Below are positions 6,668 to 13,389 of a stretch of DNA of 13,389 nt, piece by piece; position 1 is the first letter of the stretch; every line of letters begins with the position of its first letter. Origin of the DNA: Pseudomonadota bacterium (GTDB lineage Bacteria > Pseudomonadota > Gammaproteobacteria > Xanthomonadales > Xanthomonadaceae); the NCBI GenBank assembly GCA_023423235.1, contig JAFAFY010000026.1, positions 1 to 13,389 on the forward strand. The letters are read 5' to 3'. The notes below the pieces were generated by a model that saw nothing but the letters and a program-made list of their open reading frames with translations, was not told where the DNA came from and did not search any database. A program made the position numbers and the translations under genes.

Positions 6668-7876
6668 TCAGGCGCGCACGCCCTGCAGCGAGTAGCCCTT
6701 CAGCCGCGCGGAGTACTCCTGCAGCGCGCGGATGCCACTGGCCTCGGCCTCGCGACACCAGGCCTGCAGGTTCTGCAGGGTCTCGCCGGCGTTGTGCGAA
6801 CGCGCCTCCAGCAGCGCCGACAGGCGCGCGCGGTACTCGACCAGGGTGCGGATGCGCGGGCGCTGTTCGACCCACTGCTGCAGCTGCTGGCGCGCATCGG
6901 GCTTGAGCCAGCGGCCGTCGTCGACCAGGCCCTTGCGCAGCTTGCGCGGCAGCAGCGCGCGCAGCCGGGCACCGGCGGCCTGGGCTTCCTCGCGCAGCGC
7001 CGGCGCCAGCACGTTGCGCTGGTAGTCGGTCATCGCCTGGAAACGGTGCGCCAGCAGCGCCTTCATGGTGTCGGTGTCGGGCACGTGGATGTTGGGGCGC
7101 ACGTCCAGCGACGGCGCGACCCGCAGCACCTTCGCCAGCCTCACCTTCTCCAGGCCCTTGATCACCGCCCAGCCGATGTCGAACTCCCACTTGCGCAGGG
7201 CGAACTTGGCCGAGCTGGGAAACGCGTGGTGGTTGTTGTGCAGTTCCTCGCCGCCGATCCACACGCCCCAGGGCGTGAGGTTGGTCGCGGTGTCGGTGGT
7301 CTCGAAGTTGCGGTAGCCCCACCAGTGGCCGAGGCCGTTGACCACGCCCGCGGCCCAGAACGGAATCCACGCCATCTGGATCGCCCACACCGCAACGCCC
7401 TTGAAGCCGAACAGCGCGAAGCTGACGAACAGCAGCAGGGTCGGCCCGAACGTGGCATAGGGCGTGTAGAGCCGGCGCTCGATCCAGTCGCTGGGCGCGC
7501 CCTTGCCGTACTGCTCGATGTCGGCGCGCATCGTACGCGCCTCGCGGTACAGCTCCACGCCGCGCCAGAACACGGTGCGGATGCCCTTGTGCATCGGGCT
7601 GTGCGGGTCTTCCTCGGTCTCGCACTTGGCGTGGTGCTTGCGGTGGATCGCGACCCACTCGCGGGTGATCATCGACGTGGTCAACCAGGTCCAGAAGCGG
7701 AAGAAATGCGCGATGGCGGGGTGGAAATCCACGCCGCGGTGCGCCTGGCTGCGATGCAGGTACAGCGTGACCGCGAAGATCGTCAGCTGTGTGGCGACCA
7801 GCAGGTACAGCGCCATGGCGCCCCAGCCGAACTGCAGCAGGCCGGAAGACAGGAAATCGAGCAGCGAAGCAGGCAT
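6668..7876 (-). CDS. Aerobic fatty-acid desaturase (delta-9 type, DesA/DesB-like)
   Basis: Membrane-bound di-iron enzyme of 402 residues that uses O2 and electrons from a redox partner to put a cis double bond into an acyl chain, adjusting membrane fluidity. The three His boxes are intact: HRSQAH (41-46), HRKHH (78-82) and HNNHH (213-217), plus NGLGHWWGYRNFE (180-192). Hydrophobic membrane pairs lie at about 17-40 and 52-72, and at about 143-180. The region from about residue 280 is a soluble, helical, charged tail (WLKPDARQQL, WCREAEASGIRALQEYSARL). I recall the same tail in Pseudomonas DesA-type enzymes, so the length is normal. Whether the substrate is acyl-CoA or phospholipid-bound acyl cannot be told. 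The start at 7876 has no strong ribosome-binding site but gives the expected N-terminus. It is upstream of, and probably co-transcribed with, the EF-hand gene, and divergent from the ABC ATPase. Confidence 0.93.
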   Translation of the reverse strand: MPASLLDFLSSGLLQFGWGAMALYLLVATQLTIFAVTLYLHRSQAHRGVDFHPAIAHFFRFWTWLTTSMITREWVAIHRKHHAKCETEEDPHSPMHKGIRTVFWRGVELYREARTMRADIEQYGKGAPSDWIERRLYTPYATFGPTLLLFVSFALFGFKGVAVWAIQMAWIPFWAAGVVNGLGHWWGYRNFETTDTATNLTPWGVWIGGEELHNNHHAFPSSAKFALRKWEFDIGWAVIKGLEKVRLAKVLRVAPSLDVRPNIHVPDTDTMKALLAHRFQAMTDYQRNVLAPALREEAQAAGARLRALLPRKLRKGLVDDGRWLKPDARQQLQQWVEQRPRIRTLVEYRARLSALLEARSHNAGETLQNLQAWCREAEASGIRALQEYSARLKGYSLQGVRA

Positions 7877-8018
7877 GGCGGCATCAACAGGGCGGGAACA
7901 CAGGCATGATGGCGACAGCCCCCTGCGTTTGCCATCCCTGCGACGGCGTACGGACCGGGTTTGCGTTCAGTCTTGCCGGCGCGATTTGCGCGCGGCGCCC
8001 GCCCCCACGCCTGCCCCC
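7877..8018. promoter_or_regulatory. Divergent spacer between desaturase and ABC ATPase genes
   Basis: These 142 bases must contain the desaturase promoter and probably that of the ABC gene. I find only a loose inverted repeat, GATGGC (7908-7913) with GCCATC (7931-7936), and no convincing -35/-10 pair. No gene or RNA element is recognisable. Confidence 0.3.
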
Positions 8019-8888
8019 ATGCCGCCCGATCCCGTCGCTGCGCCCGCCACGCCACCGCTGCTGCTCGAACTGAATGCGGCCACCGTGCTGCGCGGCGATG
8101 TGCCCGCGCTGGATGCGGTGACGCTGGCGATCCCGATTGGCCGGCACACCGCGATCCTCGGCCCCAACGGCTGCGGCAAGTCGACCCTGATCCAGGTGCT
8201 GCTGCGCGAGCTGCATCCGCTGGCGCGCGAGCACGGGCCGGCGCCGGTGCGGGTGCTGGGCGAACGGCTGTGGGACATCGCCCGGCTGCGCGGCCAGCTG
8301 GGCATCGTCAGTGCGCGACTCGACGATCAGTTGCGCACGATCCCCGGGCTTCGGGTCGAAGGCGCCGTGCTGGCTGCCGGCTTCGGCCGGCTGGCGGCAC
8401 CGGACGCCGCGCAGGTGGACCCGTCGATGCGACAGGCCGCGCACGCGGCACTGGCGCAGGCCTCGGCCGCGCCGCTGGCCGGGCGCGACTACGCCAGCCT
8501 GTCGACCGGCGAGGCGCGGCGGGTGCTGGTCGCGCGCGCCCTGGTGCACCGGCCCGCGGCGCTGCTGCTCGACGAACCCACCAGCGGTTTGGATGTGGTC
8601 GCCCGCGCGCAACTGCTGGCGTCGCTGCGGCGTATCGCCCGTGCCGGCACCACCCTGGTGCTGGTGACCCACCACGCCGAGGAACTGCTGCCGGAGATCG
8701 GCCATGTCGTGCTGCTGCAGCGCGGCCGGGTGCTGGCCGACGGACCGCGCGACGCGGTGCTGACCGATGCACTGCTGTCGCAGGCGTTCGGGGCGCCGCT
8801 GCGGTTCTCGGCCGGCGCTGGCGACACGCCGCCAGCGCTGACCCCCTGCACACGCGAGGACCCGACGGCGGCGCGCGCGCCCTCCTGA
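8019..8888 (+). CDS. Orphan ABC-type ATPase subunit
   Basis: A 289-residue cytoplasmic ATP-binding-cassette protein. Walker A is GPNGCGKST (48-56), the signature is LSTGE (161-165, a variant of LSGGQ), Walker B is LLLDEPTSG (182-190), the D-loop SGLD follows, and the switch His is in VTHHAEE (H218). The segment where the Q-loop Gln is expected reads LGIVSARLDDQL, with Ser in the usual Gln position, as I recall for the ModF/YlmA-like branch. A Pro/Thr-rich tail (about 265-289) is unstructured. No permease or binding-protein gene is adjacent, so it either serves a permease encoded elsewhere or is a non-transport ABC protein. The start is uncertain: the ATG at 8019 lacks a ribosome-binding site, but the fold begins soon after it (LLLELNAATVLRG). 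The upstream open frame is Arg/Pro-rich and looks non-coding. Confidence 0.82.
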   Translation: MPPDPVAAPATPPLLLELNAATVLRGDVPALDAVTLAIPIGRHTAILGPNGCGKSTLIQVLLRELHPLAREHGPAPVRVLGERLWDIARLRGQLGIVSARLDDQLRTIPGLRVEGAVLAAGFGRLAAPDAAQVDPSMRQAAHAALAQASAAPLAGRDYASLSTGEARRVLVARALVHRPAALLLDEPTSGLDVVARAQLLASLRRIARAGTTLVLVTHHAEELLPEIGHVVLLQRGRVLADGPRDAVLTDALLSQAFGAPLRFSAGAGDTPPALTPCTREDPTAARAPS

Positions 8889-9116
8889 ATCCGGCAGGAC
8901 GACGGCCGGCATCGGCACGGACCGTCGCAGGAGCACCACGGACGTGCTTCTCGTGCGCATACGCCACACCGCCCGCCGCCGATGGCTTGCCGCGCAACGC
9001 CGTTCCGCGCTGCGATGCCACGCCGGAAGATACGTGGCAGCCTGGCTGCCTTACCCGCATTGCATTCGCCGCCATCGCCCCGACCTTGTTTCCCTCCCCG
9101 CCGCCTCCCGCCGCCG
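8889..9116. other. Non-coding gap between ABC ATPase and mutM
   Basis: These 228 bases hold no gene I can support. Open frames here are Arg-, Ala- and Pro-rich and resemble no known protein. Short weak pairings exist (TCCTG 8883-8887 with CAGGA 8895-8899; GACGG 8903-8907 with CCGTC 8924-8928), but there is no terminator with a T tail. The mutM promoter, if separate, should lie here, but I could not locate it. Confidence 0.5.
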
Positions 9117-9929
9117 ATGCCCGAACTGCCCGAAGTCGAAACCACGCGCGCCGGCCTGCTGCCGCACGTGCAGGGCCGCACGGTCACCGGCGTGGTGCTG
9201 CGACGCCCGGACCTGCGCTGGCCGATCCCGCCCGAAGTCGCCGCGCTGCTGCCCGGACAGCGCATCGATGCGATCCGCCGCCGCGCCAAGTACCTGCTGC
9301 TCGACACCGCCGCCGGCAGCGCGTTGCTGCACCTGGGCATGTCCGGCAGCCTGCGGGTGCTGCCCGCCGACACCCCGGTGGGCGCGCACGACCATGTCGA
9401 CCTCGCGCTCGATTCCGGCCGCGTGCTGCGCTTCAACGACCCGCGCCGGTTCGGCTGCCTGCTGTGGCAGCCACCAGGCACGGTGCATCCGCTGCTGCGG
9501 GACCTGGGGCCGGAGCCGCTGACCGACGCCTTCGATGGCGATCACCTGTTCCTGGCCAGCCGCGGCCGGCGGGCGCCGGTCAAGGCCTTCCTGATAGACC
9601 AGCGCATCGTCGTCGGGGTCGGCAACATCTACGCCGCCGAGGCGCTGTTCGCCGCCGGCATCTCGCCGCTGCGCGAGGCCGGGCGCATCTCGCGCGAACG
9701 CTATGCGCGGCTGGCGGACGAGATCAAGCGGATCCTCGCCTATGCGATCGGCCGCGGCGGCACCACCCTGCGCGATTTCATCAGCCCGGACGGCGCGCCG
9801 GGCTACTTCGAGCAGGAGCTCTCGGCCTACGGCCGCGGCGGCCAGTCCTGCCCGGCCTGCGGCGGCGTGCTCAAGCAGGCACTGATCGGCCAGCGCACCA
9901 CGGTGTGGTGCCCGCGCTGCCAGCGTTGA
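9117..9929 (+). CDS. mutM: Formamidopyrimidine-DNA glycosylase (MutM/Fpg)
   Basis: Base-excision repair enzyme that removes 8-oxoguanine and formamidopyrimidines from DNA and cleaves the resulting abasic site. The 270-residue length is standard. The N-terminal PELPEVET gives the catalytic Pro (nucleophile after Met removal) and Glu. K58 in RRRAKYLLLD is the conserved lysine. LHLGMSGSL (71-79) is typical of the N-terminal domain. The helix-two-turn-helix region is KAFLIDQRIVVGVGNIYAAE (156-175), with the DNA-contacting Asn in VGNIY. The C-terminal zinc finger is intact (C245, C248, C265, C268), with the conserved Arg in IGQRTT. The start must be the ATG at 9117, because Pro must be residue 2; an in-frame Met 135 bases upstream is rejected on that basis. 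There is no good ribosome-binding site. It is followed by the sigma factor gene after 106 bases. Confidence 0.97.
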   Translation: MPELPEVETTRAGLLPHVQGRTVTGVVLRRPDLRWPIPPEVAALLPGQRIDAIRRRAKYLLLDTAAGSALLHLGMSGSLRVLPADTPVGAHDHVDLALDSGRVLRFNDPRRFGCLLWQPPGTVHPLLRDLGPEPLTDAFDGDHLFLASRGRRAPVKAFLIDQRIVVGVGNIYAAEALFAAGISPLREAGRISRERYARLADEIKRILAYAIGRGGTTLRDFISPDGAPGYFEQELSAYGRGGQSCPACGGVLKQALIGQRTTVWCPRCQR

Positions 9930-9975
9930 GCCTGCCACGCCGGCCATCTGCCGGCGCCGCGCATTGCGGCACGCG

Positions 9976-10011
9976 CCGTCCCTGCGCGCTATAGTCGCCG
10001 CGCAGGGGCGG
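9976..10011 (+). promoter_or_regulatory. Putative sigma-gene promoter inside a long inverted repeat
   Basis: A TATAGT -10-like hexamer lies at 9990-9995, about 40 bases before the sigma factor start. The best upstream -35-like hexamer is TTGCGG at 9964-9969, but its 20-base spacer is too long for a strong housekeeping promoter. The hexamer sits in the 10-base centre of an inverted repeat: CCCTGCGCG (9980-9988) against CGCGCAGGG (9999-10007) is perfect. With one T-G wobble the arms extend to 13 bp (9976-9988 with 9999-10011). The dyad could be an operator covering the core promoter, or a 3' hairpin for mutM read-through. A smaller hairpin, CGCCGGC-CATCT-GCCGGCG, lies just upstream at 9938-9956. 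Confidence 0.5.
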
Positions 10012-10035
10012 GACAAGCACAGGGAAGCACGTGGC

Positions 10036-10599
10036 ATGAGCGACGGTGCCGAGATCACCCAATGGCTGGACGCCGCGCGCGGTGGCGATCGCGACGCGCT
10101 CGATCGCGTGCTGGCGACGCTCTACCAGGAGCTGCACCACATGGCGCGCCGCCAACTGGCCGGCCAGCAGGGCCGCACCCTGGACGCGACCGCGCTGGTG
10201 CACGAGGCCTACCTCAAACTGATCGGCCGCCACGAGGCGCGCTTCGACGACCGCGCGCATTTCTTCGCCTACGCAGCCTCGGCGATGCGCAGCGTGGTGG
10301 TGGACCACGCCCGCCAGCGGCGCGCGCAGAAGCGCGGCGGCGACCTGCACCGGGTCACCGACCTGCCCGACAACATCGACAGCGGCCTGCGCCTGGACGA
10401 GGACATGCTGGCGCTCGACGCCGCGCTGACCCGGCTGGCGGCGGTCGATGCGCGGCTGGCGCACGTGGTGGAGCTGCGCTATTTCGCCGGCCTCTCGGAA
10501 GTCGAGATCGCCACGTTGCTGGAGCGCTCGGAACGCAGCATCCGCCGCGACTGGCAGAAGGCGCGGATGTTCCTGCTGGCCTCGCTCAAGAGCGAGTGA
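10036..10599 (+). CDS. ECF sigma factor of the kinase-linked type (TIGR02999-like)
   Basis: A 187-residue alternative sigma factor with region 2 and region 4 only. Region 2 runs from about residue 5 to 95 (TLYQELHHMARRQL, ALVHEAYLKLIG, FFAYAASAMRSVVVDHARQRRAQKRGG). Region 4 is about 125-187, with the helix-turn-helix YFAGLSEVEIATLLERSERSIRRDW. This pattern matches the Sigma70_ECF (PF07638)/TIGR02999 family, resembling group ECF43. In typical ECF factors region 2.2 reads DAEDLVQE; here it is DATALVHEAYLKL (D50-L62), with Thr52 in place of an acidic residue. No anti-sigma gene is adjacent; a Ser/Thr kinase starts 13 bases downstream. In Xanthomonas citri (EcfK/PknS) and Vibrio parahaemolyticus (EcfP) such sigma factors are regulated by a cognate kinase. 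The start at 10036 has AGGGAAG at 10021-10027, eight bases upstream. Target promoters are unknown. Confidence 0.9.
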   Translation: MSDGAEITQWLDAARGGDRDALDRVLATLYQELHHMARRQLAGQQGRTLDATALVHEAYLKLIGRHEARFDDRAHFFAYAASAMRSVVVDHARQRRAQKRGGDLHRVTDLPDNIDSGLRLDEDMLALDAALTRLAAVDARLAHVVELRYFAGLSEVEIATLLERSERSIRRDWQKARMFLLASLKSE

Positions 10600-10612
10600 C
10601 CGGCCGCCGGCC

Positions 10613-13389
10613 ATGGACGACGCGCGCTGGCAGCAGCTGTCCCCCTTGCTGGATGCGCTGCTGGAACTGGGCGCCGATGCGCGCGCCGCGCGCCTGCAGC
10701 TCATCCGCGACGACGATCCCGCGCTGGCGGACGATCTGGAACGCCTGCTGGCGCTGGAGGCCGACAGCGACGATTTCCTGTCCGAACCGGTGGTGGCGAT
10801 GCTCTCGGGCGCGCTGCCGGGGCATCACATCGGCCCCTACGAGCTGGAGCGCCTGCTCGGCGAAGGCGGCATGGGCCAGGTCTGGCTGGCGCGTCGCGCC
10901 GATGGCCTGTACGAGCGCCGGGTCGCACTGAAGCTGCTGCGTCCGGGCATCGCCGACCCGGACCTGCGGCTGCGCTTCACCCGCGAACGCCAGATCCTGG
11001 CGCGGCTGGGCCATCCGCATATCGCCCGCCTGCTCGATGCCGGCATCAGCGCCGACCAGCAGCCCTATCTCGCGCTGGAATACATCGACGGCGAACCGAT
11101 CACCGACTGGTGCCGCGCCCGGCAGCCGTCGATCCGCGAGCGCATCGCGCTGTTCCTGCAGGTCTGCGCGGCGGTCAGCCATGCGCACGCCAACCTGATC
11201 GTGCACCGCGACCTCAAGCCGTCGAACATCCTGGTCACCGCGCTCGACGACGTGCGCCTGCTGGATTTCGGCATCGCCAAGCTGCTCGACACCGAGGCCC
11301 AGACGCGCGAACACACCCGCACCGGCGTGCGTGCGTTCACCCTGCACTACGCCGCGCCCGAGCAGATCCGCGGCGAACCGGTCACCACGATGACCGACGT
11401 GTACTCGCTGGGCATGGTGCTGTACGAACTGCTGGCCGGGCGAAAGCCCTATGCGCTCAAGCATCCCAGCGACGCGCAGTGGGAACAGGCGATCCTCGAT
11501 GCCGACCCGGTGCGGCCCTCGCAGGCGCTGCAACGCAGCCCCGGACTTCCGGCCGCCGCCCACCGCCGCGAGGTGCGCGCGATCGCCGGCGACCTCGACA
11601 ACATCGTGCTGCGCACGCTGTCCAAGCGTCCGGAGCAACGCTACCCCTCGGTCGAGGCGCTGGGCCTGGACCTGCGCCGCTGGCTGGAGGGCGGCCCGGT
11701 GCAGGCGCGTGCGCAGGGGCTCGGGTATCGCGTGCGCAAGTACCTGCGCCGGCACCGCTGGGCGGTCTCGGCGGCGGCGCTGGTGCTGGTGACACTGGTC
11801 GCATCGATGGGCGTGGTGTCTTGGCAGGCGCAACAGGCGATCCGCGAATCGGCGCGCGCCCAGGCCATGCAGGACTTCGTCATCGGCCTGTTCGAGCACG
11901 CCGGCGCGACCCACCGCGGCGCGCCGCTGGACGTGCGCGAGCTGTTGCGCGCGGGCGTGCAGCGCGGCGATACCGAACTCGCGCGCCAGCCGCTGGCGCG
12001 CGCCGAACTCTACGGCGTGGTGGCCCGCCTGCGCCTGGGGCTGGGCGACTACGAGCAGGCGCTGGCGCTGCTGCAACGGCAGGCCGACGTGCTGCAGACG
12101 CTCGACGACGCCCCGGCCAGTGTGCGCATACAGGCAGCGACCGACCGCGGCCGCACCCTGCGGCTGATGGGCCGCCAGCGCGACTGCCTGGCCGGCATGC
12201 AGCCGATGCGGGCGCAGGTGCTGCAACGCGAACAGACCCTGCCGCGCCAGGCTTCGGAGTTCCACGCCCAGCTGGGGCGCTGCCATCGCGACCTGGGTGA
12301 ACTCGACGCCGCGCGCGTGCTGTTCCAGCGCGCACTGGCACTGCGCCATGAGTTGCACGACGACGCGGCGATCGTCGAAACCCTGGCCGACCTGGCCTCG
12401 CTGCGCAGCGCCGCCGGCGACACGGCGCGTGCGCACGAGGAGATGCGCGCCGCACTGGCGCGGCTGCGTGCCAGCCTGGGGCCGCGCCATCCGTTGGCGA
12501 TCGAACTGCTGCGCACGCTGTGCGGACTGGAGCGCGCGCAGGGCGATGCGCGCACCGCGGAAACCACTTGCGCCCAGGCGGTGTCGTTGGCCCTCGACCT
12601 GCACGGCGGCCAGCACCCGGCCACGCTCGACGCGCGTCGCCAGCTGGCCGCCATCCATGTCGACCAGGGGCGTTTCATCGAGGCCGACACCGCCTTCCGC
12701 GAAGCCCTTGGCCTGACCGTGGCGCGCCTGGGCACGCAGCACGCGGATGTCGCCCGGATCCACAGCAGCCTGGGCATCATCGCCTGGGAACGCGGCGACA
12801 TCGACAGCGCCCTGCGCGACCTGCGCCAGGCCACCGCAGTGTGGGCGGAAACCGGCCCGCGCACGCTCCACGCCGGCGGCCTGTTCAACCAGGCGCTGGT
12901 GCTGCATGACACCGGCCGCCACGCCGAGGCGCGCGCGCTGCTGGCGCAGGCGCTGCCGCTGCGCATCGCCCAGGTCGGCGAGCACCATGGCCTGGTGGGC
13001 GACACCCTGCGCCTGCAGGGCGAGGTCGACGCCGCACTGGGCGCGACCGACCAGGCGCGCACGACGCTGGCACGCGCAGTGGCCTTGACCGGCAGCGACT
13101 ACGGGCCGCGCCATTCGCACACGCTGCGCGCGCAGTTGTCGCTGGCGCGCTTCGAGGCCGACCGTGGCGATGCCCAGGCGTTGCTGCAGCTCGACGCGCT
13201 GGGCCGGACGCCCGAGACCGATGCGGAGCTGCGCCGGCTGGCGTGGCTGGCGCGCGCCTATGCGGCCGGGGTGCGCTGCAGCCGCGGCGAACGCAGCCAG
13301 GGCCGCGCCGCGCTGACCGCGGTCGAGGCGCAGATGCGCCAGGCGCAGCCCGAAGGCGGCGCCGTGGTGCGCGAGATCGAGGCGATCCG
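10613..13389 (+). CDS. Transmembrane Ser/Thr kinase with TPR sensor half (cut by window end)
   Basis: About 925 residues are present and the frame is still open at the window end. Residues 1-75 form a helical leader common to this kinase group (WQQLSPLLDALLEL, DDPALADDLERLLALE). The Hanks-type kinase domain has LLGEGGMGQVW (from about 81), the ATP-binding K107 in VALKLL, the helix-C E125, HRDLKPSN (198-205, catalytic D200), LDFG (D218) and AAPEQ (APE 248-250), so it should be active. A single membrane helix (about 383-403) after a basic RRHR puts the kinase in the cytoplasm and the C-terminal part in the periplasm. That part is TPR-like from about residue 410 onward, with kinesin-light-chain-type features (RASLGPRHPLAIELL, GGQHPATLDARRQLA). 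The start is 13 bases after the sigma gene stop with no clear ribosome-binding site, so translation is probably coupled. Likely role: to sense an envelope or external cue and phosphorylate the sigma factor. Confidence 0.92.
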   Translation, partial: MDDARWQQLSPLLDALLELGADARAARLQLIRDDDPALADDLERLLALEADSDDFLSEPVVAMLSGALPGHHIGPYELERLLGEGGMGQVWLARRADGLYERRVALKLLRPGIADPDLRLRFTRERQILARLGHPHIARLLDAGISADQQPYLALEYIDGEPITDWCRARQPSIRERIALFLQVCAAVSHAHANLIVHRDLKPSNILVTALDDVRLLDFGIAKLLDTEAQTREHTRTGVRAFTLHYAAPEQIRGEPVTTMTDVYSLGMVLYELLAGRKPYALKHPSDAQWEQAILDADPVRPSQALQRSPGLPAAAHRREVRAIAGDLDNIVLRTLSKRPEQRYPSVEALGLDLRRWLEGGPVQARAQGLGYRVRKYLRRHRWAVSAAALVLVTLVASMGVVSWQAQQAIRESARAQAMQDFVIGLFEHAGATHRGAPLDVRELLRAGVQRGDTELARQPLARAELYGVVARLRLGLGDYEQALALLQRQADVLQTLDDAPASVRIQAATDRGRTLRLMGRQRDCLAGMQPMRAQVLQREQTLPRQASEFHAQLGRCHRDLGELDAARVLFQRALALRHELHDDAAIVETLADLASLRSAAGDTARAHEEMRAALARLRASLGPRHPLAIELLRTLCGLERAQGDARTAETTCAQAVSLALDLHGGQHPATLDARRQLAAIHVDQGRFIEADTAFREALGLTVARLGTQHADVARIHSSLGIIAWERGDIDSALRDLRQATAVWAETGPRTLHAGGLFNQALVLHDTGRHAEARALLAQALPLRIAQVGEHHGLVGDTLRLQGEVDAALGATDQARTTLARAVALTGSDYGPRHSHTLRAQLSLARFEADRGDAQALLQLDALGRTPETDAELRRLAWLARAYAAGVRCSRGERSQGRAALTAVEAQMRQAQPEGGAVVREIEAI

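Noticed and set aside
8982..9116. In-frame upstream extension of mutM by 45 codons
   Set aside because: Fpg needs Pro as the mature N-terminal residue, so the start must be at 9117.
7961..9994. Open frame of about 677 codons on the plus strand across the ABC and mutM genes
   Set aside because: Out of frame with both genes; the product is low-complexity Arg/Ala/Pro/Gly.
10586..13120. Long open frame of about 844 codons on the minus strand opposite the kinase gene
   Set aside because: It is antisense to a kinase with all catalytic motifs; its product is rich in Arg, Gln, His and Ala with no recognisable domain. This is a typical high-GC shadow.
1..13389. CRISPR arrays, tRNA or rRNA genes, insertion sequences, toxin-antitoxin or phage genes
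   Set aside because: I looked for spaced repeats, cloverleaf-like segments, transposase motifs and small paired genes and saw none that could be supported.

Overview
This is a high-GC, densely coded bacterial chromosome segment with ten genes, two of them cut by the window edges. The porin and desaturase types, the paired ECF sigma factor and TPR receptor kinase, and the codon bias towards G or C in third positions suggest a gammaproteobacterium of the Xanthomonadaceae/Lysobacteraceae (Lysobacter, Luteimonas, Xanthomonas relatives). That placement is inferred from recognised families, not from a marker gene. I see no insertion sequence, phage gene, CRISPR array, tRNA or rRNA.

Left part (1-4273): the N-terminal third of acetyl-CoA synthetase (acs) is on the minus strand. 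A 203-base intergenic region separates it from a divergent pair on the plus strand: a DcaP-like coiled-coil porin and an MHS-family (proline/shikimate/alpha-ketoglutarate type) major facilitator transporter. Together these could carry a small carboxylate across the outer membrane, across the inner membrane and into acetyl-CoA. Two strong hairpins lie between porin and transporter, and a hairpin plus an intrinsic terminator close the unit.

Middle part (4286-7876): a LysR regulator (minus) is divergent from an atypical short-chain dehydrogenase/epimerase-like gene (plus), with a perfect 7+7 dyad between them as a candidate operator. Next, on the minus strand, an aerobic fatty-acid desaturase is followed after 8 bases by a small exported protein with three EF-hands; they look like one transcription unit ending in a UUCG-loop hairpin.

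Right part (8019-13389): an orphan ABC ATPase, then mutM (formamidopyrimidine-DNA glycosylase), then a two-gene signalling unit: an ECF sigma factor of the kinase-linked type (TIGR02999/PF07638-like, resembling ECF43) and, 13 bases on, a membrane Ser/Thr kinase with a long TPR sensor half that runs off the window. A TATAGT -10-like element before the sigma gene sits inside a long, nearly perfect inverted repeat. The sigma factor has a threonine where typical ECF factors have an acidic residue in region 2.2. This fits activation by phosphorylation and is the most interesting biology here. No wholly undescribed system is evident.
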